The notes below the pieces were generated by a model, which saw nothing but the letters and a program-made list of their open reading frames with translations, was not told the origin of the DNA and searched no databases. From contig JBBHKE010000131.1 in assembly GCA_037447655.1 (NCBI GenBank), forward strand, positions 121,892 through 185,891: a stretch of DNA of 64,000 nucleotides. The letters run 5' to 3'. Each line of letters opens with the position of its first letter. Positions within the stretch are counted from its first letter, which is position 1. This DNA comes from Zygnema cylindricum (Eukaryota > Streptophyta > Zygnematophyceae > Zygnematales > Zygnemataceae). Both the position numbers and the translations under genes were made by a program. Shown piece by piece: positions 22,349 through 33,959 of this stretch.

Positions 22349-22510
22349 TGTTGGTTTATAAAAGCTTTAGTCCTCTCTATATTATGTGATAGGAAAATAT
22401 AAGACTTAGAAACATTTCCAGAGTTGTTTTAAACTGCGTGTCAGAATTAGTGTAATTTGACAATATGAACTATATTAAACTAATGAGATCACATCGGACG
22501 GTTCATAAGA
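22349..22510 (+). mobile_element. Truncated LTR fragment, family IV-like, within satellite
   Basis: A 162-bp non-satellite stretch. It begins TGTTGGTTTATAAAAG and shares AAAGCTTTAGTCCTCTCTAT with the start of the solo LTR at 61985. Weaker shared words follow (CAGAATTAGTGT, ACGGTTCAT). It looks like the first part of a related LTR with the rest lost. No clear TSD is visible, and the right edge is approximate. Confidence 0.6.
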
Positions 22511-25500
22511 AATTTGTGTAAGTTAGGTAACCATTCTTGTCATCGCTAATAGTTTGTGTAATTTAGTCAACAATTCTTGTTATCGCTAATAATTTCTGTA
22601 ATTTAGGTAACAATTGTTGTTATCGCTGACAATTTGTGTTATTTAGGTGACAATTCTTGTTATCGCTAACAGTTTGGGTAAGTTAGTTTATAATTTGTGT
22701 TAGCGCAAACATTTTGTTTAATTTAGATAACAATTTCTGTTAGCGCTAATGGTTTGTGTACCTTAGGTGACAATCCTTGTAAGCGCTAACAGTTTGTGTA
22801 ATTTAGAAAACAATTTCTGTTAGCGCTAACAGGAAATCCTGTTAGCGCTAACAGTTTGTATAACTAACGAAACAATTCCTATTAGCGCTAATAGTTCGTG
22901 TAATTTAGATAACAATACCTATTAGCGCTAACAATTTGTGTAATTTAGATAACAATTCCTTTTAACGCTAACAATTTGTGTAAATTAGGTGAAAATTCTT
23001 GTAAGCGCTAACATTTTCTTTAATTTATATCACAATTCTTGTTAGCGCTAACAGTTTGTGTAAGTTAGGTATGAATTCCTATAAGCGCTAACAATTTGTG
23101 TAATTTAGATAATAATTCATGTTAGTGTTAACAGTTTGTGTAAATTAGGGGACAATTCCTGTTGGCGCTAACAGTTTGTATAACTTAGATAACAATTATC
23201 GTTAGCACTAACAGTTTGTGTAAGTTAGGTAACAATTCTTGTTAACGCTTACAATTTGTGTAAATTAGGTTACAATATTTGTTAGCGATAACAGTTTGTG
23301 TAATTTAGATAACTATTCTCGTTATCCCTAACAGTTTGTGTACGTTGGGTAACAATTCCTGTTAGCGCTTTTAGTTTGTGTAACTTTGTTTGCGCTAACA
23401 GTTTGTGTAAGTTAGATAACAATTCCTGTTAGCGTTAATTGTTTGTGTAAGTTAGGTAACAATTCAAGTTAGCACGAACTGTTTCTATAATTTATATAAC
23501 AATTCTTGTTAGCGCTAACAATTTGTGTTAGTTTGGTGTAAATTCCTGTGAGCGCTAACATTTTCGGTAATTTAGATAACAATTGCTTTTAAGAGTTTGT
23601 GTAAATTAGGTGACAATTTGTGTTAGCGCTAACAGTTTGAGTAAGTTAGGTAACAATTCCTGTTAGCGCTAACAGTTAGCATAATTTATATAACAATTTT
23701 TGTTAGCGCAAACAATTTGTGTTAGTTTGGTGTAAATTCCTGTGAGCGCTAACATTTTCGGTAATTTAGATAACAATTGTTTTTAAGAGTTTGTGTAAAT
23801 TAGGTGACAATTCCTGTTAGGGCAAATAGTTTGTCTAATATAGATAGCAATTCTTGTTAGTGCTAACAGTTTGTGTAAATTAGGTGACAACTCCTCTTAG
23901 CGATGACAGTTTGTGTAAATTAGGTGACAATTTCTACTAGCTCTAACAGTTTGTGTAATTGAGATAGCTATTCCTATTAGTAGTAACAAATTGTGTTTAG
24001 GTGATAATTATTTTTAGCGATAAAAATTTGTGTAAATTAGGTAATAATACATGTTAGCGCTTACAACTTCTATGGTGACAATTTCTGTTAGAGCTAACAG
24101 TTTGTGTAATTTAGATAACAATTCTTGAAATGGGCTAATAGTTTGTGTGAGTTAGGTAACAATTCTTGTTAGCGCTAAGAGTTTGTGTAAATTAGGTGAC
24201 AATTCTTGTTAGCGCTAACAATTTGTGTAATTTAGATAACAATTCTTGTAAGCGCTAACTATTTTTTAAAGTTAGGGAACAATTCCTCTTAGCGCTAATA
24301 GTTTGTATACCTTGTGTGTCATTTCTTGTTAGCACTAACGATTTGTGTAAGTTAGGTGAAAATTCTTGTTAGCGCTAACAGTTTGTTTAATATAGATAAC
24401 AATTCCTGTTAGCGCTAACAATTTATGTAAGTTAGTTTAAAAACCCTGTTAGCGCAAACATTTTGTCAAATATAGATAACAACTCTTGTTATCGCTAAAA
24501 GTTTGTTAGGTAAGAATTCCTGTTAGCGCTAACATTTTGTGTAAATTAGGTGATAATTTTTGTAAGAGACAACAATTTGTGTAATTTGGATAACAATTCT
24601 TGTTAACGCTAACAGTTTGTGTACGTTAGGTGACAATCCTTGTTAGCGCTAACAGTTTGTGTAATTTAGCTAACTTTCTTGTTAAAGCTAACAGTTTGTG
24701 TAAGTTCGGTAACAATTCATGTTAGCGCTAATATTTTGTGTAAATTAGGTGACAATTCTTGTTAAAGCTAACAGTTTGTGTAATTTAGGTGACAATTCCT
24801 ATTAGCGATAACAGTTTGTGTAATTTAGATAACTATTTTTGTTAGCGCTAATAGTTTCTTTAATTTAGGTAACAAATCTTGTTAGCGCTAACAGTTTGTG
24901 TAAATCAAGTGACAATTTCTTTAAGCGCTAACAGTTTGTGTAATTTAGATAACAGTTTTTGTTAGCACTAACAGTTTGTGTAAGTTAGGTATCAATTTTT
25001 GTTTGCTCTAACAGTTGAGTAAGATGGATAACAATTCTTGTTAGCGCTAACAGTTTGTGTAAGTTAGGTAACAATACTTGTTAGCTGTAACAGTTTGTGC
25101 AAATTATGTGAGAATTTCTTTAGCGCTAACAGTTTGTGTAGCTTAGGTGACATGTTATGTTAGCGCTATCAGTTTGTGTAAGCTAGATAACAATTCCTGT
25201 TACCGTTAACAGTTTGTGTAATTTACATAAAAATTCCTGTTAGCGCTAACAATTTGTGTAAGTTAGGAAACATTTCATGTTTGCGCTAACAATTTTTGTA
25301 AGCTAGAAAACAATTCCTGTTACCGTTAAAAGTTCGTGTAATTTATACAACAATTTTTGTTAGCGCTAACAGTTTTTTGTAATTTAGATAACAATTGTTG
25401 TTAGCACTAAGAGTTTGTGTAAATTAGGTGAGAATTCTTGTTAGCGCTACTAGTTTGTGTACCTTAGGTGACAATTACTGTAAGCGCTAACAATTTGTGT

Positions 25501-28500
25501 AACTTAGATAACTGTTCTTGTTAGCGATAATAGTTTGTGTTACTTAGGTGACAATCCGTGTTAGCGCTATAAGTTTGTGTAATTTAGTTAACTTTCTTGT
25601 TAGAGTTTACACTTTTTGTAAGTTCGGTAACAATTCGTGTAAGCGTTAATATTTTTTGTAAATTAGGTGAAAATTATTGTTAAAGCTAACAGTTTGTGTA
25701 ATTTAGGTTACAATTCCTATTAGCGCTAACATTTTGTGTAATTTAGATAAAACCTTGTTAGCACTAATATTTTGTGTAAATTACGTAACAAGTTGAGTTA
25801 GAGCTAACAGTTTGTGTAATTTAGATAACAATTCCTGGTAGCGCTAACAGTTTGTGTTATTTAGATAACTATTCCTGGTTGCGTTGACAGTTTGTGTAAT
25901 TAAGATAAAAATTCCTATTAGCGTTAATACTTTGTGTAAATTATATAACAAATTAAATTAGAGCTAGCAGTTTTTGTAAGTTAGATAACATTTCCTGTTA
26001 ACGCTAACAGTATGTGTAAGGTAGGAAACAATTCATGTTAGCGCTAATAGTTCGTGTAAATTATATAACAATTTTTGTTACCGCTAACAGTTTGTGTAAT
26101 TTTGATAACAATTCTTGTTACTACTAACAGTTTTTGTAATTTAGATAGCATTTCATTTTAGCGCTAACAATTTTTGTAAATTAGGTGACAATTCTTGTGA
26201 GCGCTAACTGTTTGTGTAATTTAGATAACAATTCCTGTAAGCTCTAACAGTTTATGTAATCTAGTTACGAATTCTCGTTTGCGTTAACAATCTGTGTATG
26301 TTATGTAACAATTCTTGTTGGCGCTTACAGTTTGTGAAAATTAGGTTAATTTTTTTTTAGTGCTAACAGTTTGTGTAATTTAGATGACAATTTTTGTTAG
26401 CGCTAACAGTTTTTGTTATTTAGATAACAATTCCTGTTAGTGCTAACAGTTTCTGTAATTTAAATAACATTTCTTAATAGCGCTAACAGTATGTGTAAGT
26501 TAGGTTACAATTCTTGTTAGCGCTTACAATTTGTGTAAATTAGATTACAATTTTTTTTTGGGCTAACTTTTTGTGTAATTTAGATAACAATCTTTAAGCG
26601 CTAGCCGTTTGTGTAAGTTTGTTAACAATTTTTGTTAGCGCAAACAGTTTGTGTAACTTAGATAACAATTCCTATTAGCGCTAATAGTTTGTGTAACTTT
26701 GGTGTCAATTCTTGTAAGCGCTAACAGTTTGTGTAAGTTAAGTAACAATTCCTGTTAGCGCTAACAATTTGTGTAATTTAGATAACAATTCGTGTAAGCG
26801 CTAACAAATTGTGTAAGTTAGGTAACAATTCGTGTTAGGGCTAAGTGTTTGTGTAAATTAGGTGACATTTTCTGTTAGCCCTAACAGTTTGTGTAGTTTA
26901 AATAATAATTCCTTTTAGCGCTAACAGTTTGTGTAACTTAGGTGACAATTTTTTTTAGCGCTAAAAATTTGTGTAATTTAGATAACAAATCTTGTTTGCG
27001 CGAACAGTTTGTGTAAGTTAGGAAACAATTCCTGTTAGCGCTAACAGTTGTGTAAGTTAGGTATTTGTTCCTTTAAGCGCTAAGCGCTAACAGTTTGTGT
27101 AAATTAGGTGACAATTTCGTTTAGCGCTAACGGTTTGTGTAATATAGATACCAATTCCTGTTAGCGTTAACAATTCTATGTAAGTTAGTTAAAACATATA
27201 GTGCAACAGATGTCCAATATAGATAAATATATCTTGTTATCTCTAACTGCTGTGTAAGTTGGAAGAATTCCATTAGCGTACAGTTTGTAAATTAGGTGAC
27301 AATTTTTGGTAGAGCTAACAATTTGTGTTATTTAGATAACAAGTCTTGTAAGCGCTAACAGTTTGTGTGAGTTAGGTAACAATTCTTGTAAGCTCTTAGA
27401 GTTTGTATAAATTAGGTGACAATTCTTGTTAAAGCTAGTTTGTGTAATTTAGGTGACAATTTCTGTTAGCATTATCAGTTTGTTTAATTTAGATAACAAT
27501 TCTTGTTAGGGCTAATAGTTTGTGTAAGTAAGGTAACAATTTCTATTAGCGCTAATAGTTGTGTAACTTAGGTGAAAATTCTCGTTAGCGCTAACACTTT
27601 GTGTAATTTAGATAACAATTATTGTTAGCGCTAATAGTTTGTGAAAATTATGTAACAAGTTAAGTTAGAGCTCACAGTTTGTGTAATTTAGATAAGAATT
27701 CCTGGTAGAGCTAAAAGTTTGTGTTATTTAGATAACATTTCCTGGTAGCACAAATAGTTTGTGTAATTAAGATAACAATTCCTGTTAGCTTTAATAGTTT
27801 GTGTAAATTATGTAACAAGGAAAATTAGAGCTAACAGTTTGTGTAAGTTAGGAAACAATTCATGTTAGCGTTAAGAATTTGTGTAATTTAGATAACAATT
27901 CCTGTTAGGGCGAATTGTTTGTGTTATTTAGATAGCAATTCATGTTAGCGCTAACATTTTTTGTAATTAAGATAACAATATTTGTTAGCGTTAACAGTTT
28001 GTGTAAATTATGTGACAAGTACTGTATGTGCTAACTGTTTGCGTAATTTAGATAACTATTCCTGTTAGCGCTAATAGTTTGTGTAAGTTAGGTAAGAATT
28101 CCTATAAGCGCTAATAGTTTTTGTAATTTAGATAAAATTTCTTATTTGCACTAACAGTTTGTGTAAATTAGGTGACAATTCCTGTTAGCTCTAACTATAT
28201 ATGTAATTTAGATAACAATTCCTGTTAGCGCTAACAGTTTGTGTTAGTTAGTTACGAATTCTTGTTAGCGCTAACAATCAGTGTAAATTAGGTGACAATT
28301 TCTGTTAGCGCAAACAGCTTGTTTAACTTAGATTACTATTCTTGTTAGCGCTAACAGTTGTGGAAATTAGGTTACAATTTTTTTTAGCGCTAACAGTTTG
28401 TGTAATTTAGATAACAATTCTTGTTATTGCTAACAGTTGTCTACCCTATCAGTTTGTGTAACTTAGATAACTATTATTGTTAGCGCTAACAGTTACTCTA

Positions 28501-30276
28501 AGTTTGGTAACAATGTATGTTAGCGCTAACAAGTTGTGTAACTTTTGTGAGAATTCCTGTTAGCGTTAATAGTTTCAGTAATTTGTATAACAACTCTTGT
28601 TATCGCAAATAGTTTGTTTAGGTTAGGTAACAATTCTTGTTAGCGCTAATAGTTTCTGTAACTTAGGTGACAATTCTTGTTAGCGCTAACAATTTTAGTA
28701 AGTTAGGTAACAATTCATGTTAGCGCTAACTGTTTGTGTAATTCAGGTGACAATTTCTGTTAGCGCTAATAGTTTGTGTAATTTAGATAACAATTCCTCT
28801 TAGCGCTAACAGTTTGTGTAATTTAGAAAAAAATTCTTGTTAACGTTAACAATCTATGTAAGTTAGGTAAAAATTCCTGTTAGCGCTTATATTTTGTGTA
28901 AATTAGGTTACAATTTTTTTTAGCGCTAACACTTTGTGTAATTTAGATGACAATTTTTGTTAGCGCTAACAGTTTATGTTATTTATATAACAATTCTTGT
29001 TATTTCTAACAATAACATTTCTTATTAGCGCTAACAGTTTGTGTAAATTAGGTGACAATTCCTGTTAGCGTTAACTGTTTGTGTAATTTAGATAACAATT
29101 CATGTTAACACAAACGGTTTATGTAAGCTAGTTACGAATTCTTGTTAGCGTTAACAATTTGTGTAAGTTAGGTAACAATTCCTGTTAGCCCTCATAGTTT
29201 CTGTAAATTAGGTTACAATTTTTTTTAGCGCTAACATTTTGTGTAATTTAGATGACATATTTTGTTAGCGCTAACAGTTTATGTTATTTAGATAACAATT
29301 CTTGTTATTTCTAACAATAACATTTCTTATAAGCGTTAACAGTTTGTGTAAATTAGGTGACAATTCCTGTTAGCGTTAACTGTTTGTGTAATTTAGATAA
29401 CAATACATGTTAACGCAAACGGTTAATGTAAGCTAGTTACGAATTCTTGTTAGCGCTAACTGTTTGTGTAATTTAGGTAACAATTATTATTATCGCTAAC
29501 AGTTTTTGTAATTTAGATAACATTTCTTAATAGCGCTAACAATCAGTGTAAGTTAGGTAACAATTCTTGTTAGCGCTTACAGTTTGTGTAAATTAGGTTA
29601 CAATTTTTTTTAGCGCTAACAGTTTGTGTAATTTAGATTACAATTCCTATAAACGCTAACCGATTGTGTAAGTTAGGTAAAAATTCGTGTTAGCGCTAAA
29701 AAATTGTGAAATTTTGATAACAATTCTTGTTAGCGCTAACAGTTTGTGTAAATTAGGGGACAAATTTTGTTAGCGCTAACAGTTTGTGTAAATTAGATCA
29801 CAATTCCTGTTAGCGCTAATAGTTTGTGTAACTTTGGTGACAATTCATGTTAGCGCTAATAGTTTGAGTAATTTAGATAACAATTCTTGTTAGCGCTAAT
29901 TGTTTGTTTAAGTTAGGTGTCAATTATTGTAAGGGCTAACGGTTTGTGTAAGTTAGGTTACAATTTTTTTTAGCGCTAACAGTTTGTGTAATTTAGATTA
30001 CAATTCCTTTTAGCGCTAACAGTTTGTGTAATATAGATAGCAATTCATGTTAGCGCTAACAAATTGTGCAAGTTAGGTAATAATTCGTGTGAGCCCTAAC
30101 TGTTTGTGTAAATTAGGTGACAATTTTTGTTAGCCCTAACAGTTTGTGTAATTAAGATAACAATTCCTCTTAGCGCTAATTGTTTGTGTAACTTAGGTGA
30201 CAATTTCTGTTAGCGTTAAAAGTTTGTGTAATTTAGATAACAATTTCTGTTAGCGCTAATAGTTTGTGTAAGTTAG
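22511..30276. repeat. 40-bp satellite array, AGCGC-type dominant
   Basis: About 194 units. From about 22760 most units carry GTTAGCGCTAAC, a perfect 12-bp palindrome, and many carry GTAAATTAGGTGACAATTC in place of GTAATTTAGGTAACAATTC. Local block duplications are visible (23527 and 23721; 28901 and 29206). The last five bases, GTTAG (30272-30276), are the TSD of the solo LTR. A disturbed stretch lies at about 27170-27300. Confidence 0.97.
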
Positions 30277-31512
30277 TGAAATTCTATGGGCCCCATTGCC
30301 CACAGAATTCGCAGATCCAAAAGAAGCTTATCTAGATAGTGCCAACTCCAAGTTGATATAAACCCAAATAAATGATCCCTTGACTATAAGAACCCCAATA
30401 TACTTTCACCCCTGTGAAGAGAAGACCTTATGTGTGCTATGTTCCACCACAAAATGCAAAGCTTCAATATGTGTTTTGGACAATATTCCCCACTTTGACT
30501 TTCCCACTGAATAAGTGCCACCCTAGCACGCAAATACTCTGACCGACTACACCCTTGTGTAGCTTGGACTCCCTTGAGTCTGCAGCAAAAAGAATCACTG
30601 AATTTGCTCACCCGAGCATTAAGTTATTTCTGGTCAAAGATAACCTTTATAGTTACAAGCTCTTTTAGAGAGAGGTACCGAAATATCACAAAGTCTTAGT
30701 CTGCCTACTCATGACTACCTACTACTAAACCCTAGTCCAATAGGAACAATATATAGTACAAGAAGGTACAATGGGCGATGTACTTATTGTACGACCATTG
30801 TACGACAAGGTCTACAAGGTGACACCTGTCAAATCGGAAGCCATGGTTCCTCCTCCCATCTTCTCCGGTATCAAATAATGTCGCGCCACGTGGCACCGCG
30901 TGACGCTATATCCGTATGCCGCCAAAAAGCTCACTTCGCGTGGCGGTTATAATGCCGGCCGTCCGATCAAAACATATTTTACACGGTTTAGATTTGCGTA
31001 CATGCAAGAATTGCTCCTTTTGGTTAGTCTGGTGTTAATTAGCTGTTGCGTTAATGTTTATGTATTTATGAAACCCGTCACGTGTAACGTTTCGATAACG
31101 CCTTATTGGTTAAGGCTTACGTTTACAAATATAACCACAGGCCATGGTTCAAATCTGGTTGAGAGCAGTTTTTGGTAATTTGTTAGTTTGTTAGAACTCT
31201 TTTCTTTTCGTTGTATAAATACCTATTGTACCCTACATATGCCATCGTTTACTCTAAGCTTTAGGCTAAAGCTAACGTCCGAGTAGGATGTAGGCACCAG
31301 GATCATATCCTGGAACCGTCATAACCATTTTGGTACAAACTACGAATTAGTCTATCCTCTTTAGACAACCATGGCTCTAGCTCTCTCTCTGGTCTTCAAT
31401 GACTGCAACAAGTATGGGGACCGGAGAGAGTTGAGCGAGAAGCAGGTTGCCTTTGCTGACTTACTCTATTTATTTTTCCAATACAGGCCTAGAAAATACA
31501 TAAATTTCAATA
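30277..31512 (-). mobile_element. Solo LTR, family II, in satellite
   Basis: 1236 bp flanked by GTTAG at 30272-30276 and 31513-31517, with satellite on both sides and no internal region, so it is a solo LTR left by LTR-LTR recombination. The plus strand starts TGAAATTC and ends CAATA. The element strand therefore begins TATTG, as at 33881 where the same end abuts a polypurine tract. It shares the CCATGGCTCTAGC block, the GTAC cluster and the CACGTG motif with the other family II LTRs. A 92-residue open frame inside it (30900-31178) resembles nothing I know. Confidence 0.9.
30755..30795 (-). promoter_or_regulatory. GTAC-rich imperfect hairpin in solo LTR
   Basis: Left arm 30755-30771, right arm 30780-30795, loop ATGGGCGA. 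The 30755-30810 stretch holds five GTAC words. It is the diverged counterpart of the clearer hairpin at 52458-52501. Its role is not known. Confidence 0.5.
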
Positions 31513-31857
31513 GTTAGGAAACAATTCCTGTAAGCTCTAAGCGCTAACAGTTTGTGTAAATTAGGTGACAATTCTTGTTAGCGTTAACAATTTATGTAAG
31601 ATAGTTAAAACACCCTGTTACCGCCAACAGTCTGTCCAATATAGATAACATTTCTTGTTATTGCTAACAGTTTGTGTAAGTTTGATAAGAAATCCTGTTA
31701 GCGCTAACAGTTTGTGTAAATTAGGTGAAATTTTTTGGTAGAACTAGCAGTTTGTGTAAGTTAGGAAACAATTCATGTTAGCGTTAACAGTTTGTGTAAT
31801 TTAGATAACAATTCCTGTTAGGGTGAATAGTTTGTATAATTTAGATAACAATACTTG
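31513..31857. repeat. 40-bp satellite island
   Basis: About eight to nine units, between the solo LTR and family II debris. Rare unit variants here match 27055-27320 and 27826-27945 in order, pointing to duplication within the array. Confidence 0.93.
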
Positions 31858-33230
31858 GTAATATGTCAAGGAGTATGCTAACTGATAAGAGGATAAGCTT
31901 GCGGTTTTTGGCCGAAGCTGTAAATTATGAAAACTTCATCAAAAACAAGATTCTAACTTCAGCTAATAAAAATGAAACTCCATATGAGAGGTGGACTGGG
32001 AGAAAACTAGATTTATCTAGTTTTAGAGTGTTTGGAAGTTAAGTGTTTAGCTTAGATAATGACAAAACAAAGTGAAAGTTAGAAGGAAAGGATACTTGGT
32101 CGGATATGATGAAGATAGCAAATGATAGCGAGTGTATCATCTAAATAAAAAGGATATAATATTAGCCAAACACATTGTAGTTATGGATGAAGTAAAATCC
32201 ATAGATTCGTTTAAATACACCAAAGAAGTTCAAATCAGAGTAGTCTCGGATCTGGATTTTAATCCTGACCTGAACTAATTCAGGAAGCACACAAGGAAGA
32301 AATTGAATTTTCAGGAAATTTTGATGACAAGAAAGTGAAGGAGATGCATGAAGCTCCACTTCAAACTGAAACCGAAGAAGAACCACAGTCGGCAGATAGG
32401 GGAAATGAAGTTGTACCCAAACGAAATGTGAGGATGCCCTCAATATGGGCATCAAAATTTGAGGGAGGACAGAGAAGCAGCAAACGTATTCAAGAGAGAA
32501 TGGCCAACAGTAAGTTAACCATGCAGTCCCATCCGGAAGAACCTAAAAAATATTTGGAAGCTATAAATAGCTTAGAAGGGGATAGATGGAAAAAACCTAT
32601 TAATGATGGAATGTGTTCCATAATGGAGGCAAATACATAGGAGTTAGTAGATTGTCCTCCGGAAAAAAAGCTAATCAGTTGTAAATGGGTTTTTAAACTA
32701 AAATTGAACCCAGATAATTATATAGAAAGGTACAAGGCTAGATTGGTAGCAAAGGGATACACTCAAAAGGAGGGAATTGATAATAAGGAGACCTTTGCAA
32801 TGGTAGTCCGGTTTCCCTCAGTTAGAATCCTTCTAAGTATAGCTGCAGTGGAAGGCATGGAAATACATCAAACGGACATAAAAACAACTTTTCTAAATGG
32901 GGAACTAGAAGAAAAAACTCTTATAAAACAACCGAAGGGATTTGTAGAGGAGGGAGAAGAAAGCAAGGTGTGCAGGTTGATTAAATCACTATACGAGCTG
33001 AAATAAGCGCACGACAATGGGACATAAAATTCCATGAGTTCCTTACTGGTCTGGGTTACATATGGATTAGCTCAAATCACTCCATTTTTCTTTTTGAAGA
33101 TGAAAATGGTGCAATTTTCATTACACTGTTTGTGGATGATTTGCTTGTTTTGAGTAAATCTATTGAGAAAATAAATCAACTAAAAAGAAGTTTGAGTAGT
33201 TGATTTGATATGAAAGAGTTATGGTATATT
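31858..33230 (+). pseudogene. Family II copia fragment: integrase C-terminus and RT
   Basis: A plus-strand remnant beginning abruptly in integrase. Readable parts are SMLTDKRISLRFLAEAVN and TPYERWTGRKLDLSSFRVFG, then the linker EGGQRSSKRIQERM, then RT: NYIERYKARLVAKGYTQKEG, MEIHQTDIKTTFLNGELEE (first catalytic Asp kept) and, out of frame, LFVDDLLVLSKS near 33130-33165. Stops lie near 32040, 32638 and 33004. It ends at MKELWYI, where a truncated family II LTR starts in the opposite orientation. No LTR of its own is present. Confidence 0.9.
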
Positions 33231-33881
33231 CTAAGTCCTGAACCCCTCTCTTATCCCTTTACTACTAATGTACGGAGCCAATCAATTCAGTGTACAGTAT
33301 AGAAAGGTACTTGGCCCGGGGTTCTTCCTGTACGGTCATTGTACGACATGGCCAAGAAGGCGACGCCTGCCATATTTGCGTTTGCCATGGTATATCTCAG
33401 AGATGCCGCCATCTAATGTCATGTTGCCACGTGTCACCTGGCGTGGCTGTGACCATAAACCGCCAAGTCGTTAATTCCGCAATGCCGACTTCTTCCTTCG
33501 CCATCCGATTGACATCGGCCTTACTTTATAGCATTTTTATACAAACACTACCTTTAGATGTGATTCTATTTAACTTTATCTATATGATTCTGATCTGTTT
33601 GTTGCCAAATGAATCCTCTATAACGAATGCTAGTGCTATTCAGATGGACAGTAGGTACCAAGATCAAATCCTGGGTCTGTTAACTCTTTTGGTAAGTTTA
33701 ACAAAGGACTGCCTTCTGACTCTTGGAGGAGCATAAGCAACCATGGCTCTAGCCAGTGACTACGACAAGTATGGGGGCTAGAGAGAGAAGTAAGAAGCAG
33801 GTTGCCTCTGTTTTTCCTTCCTCATTTTAGATTGCTTAAAAAAACTAGAAAATACATAAGAAAAACCTTTTTATTTCAATA
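33231..33881 (-). repeat. Truncated 3' LTR, family II
   Basis: Starts abruptly at CTAAGTCCT, an internal LTR word, and ends CAATA directly before a polypurine tract. It keeps the CCAAT word, five GTAC words at 33270-33344, CACGTG near 33429 and CCATGGCTCTAGCC. A 148-residue open frame (33290-33736) lies on the strand opposite to the element and is probably chance. Confidence 0.88.
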
Positions 33882-33900
33882 CTCTCCCCTTATTTTCTAG
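33882..33900 (-). other. Polypurine tract, family II
   Basis: On the minus strand this reads CTAGAAAATAAGGGGAGAG, ending at the LTR start TATTG. It is the plus-strand primer site. Confidence 0.78.
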
Positions 33901-33959
33901 TCACTTCTAAGTTTAAGTCCACACTTCTCTCTACAAAATATAAATTTAGGAGAAGGCTC

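Noticed and set aside
241-30276. TTTAGG words as telomeric repeat
   Set aside because: They occur once per 40-bp unit within a longer unit, not as tandem 6-7-mers. TTTTTAGGG also occurs in LTRs by chance.
30900-31178. 92-residue open frame in the family II solo LTR
   Set aside because: It lies in an LTR on the strand opposite to the element, is absent as an intact frame from other copies, and has no recognisable domain.
33290-33736. 148-residue open frame in the truncated family II LTR
   Set aside because: Wholly within LTR sequence, antisense to the element, not conserved as a frame in the LTRs at 52125, 53040 and 58226.
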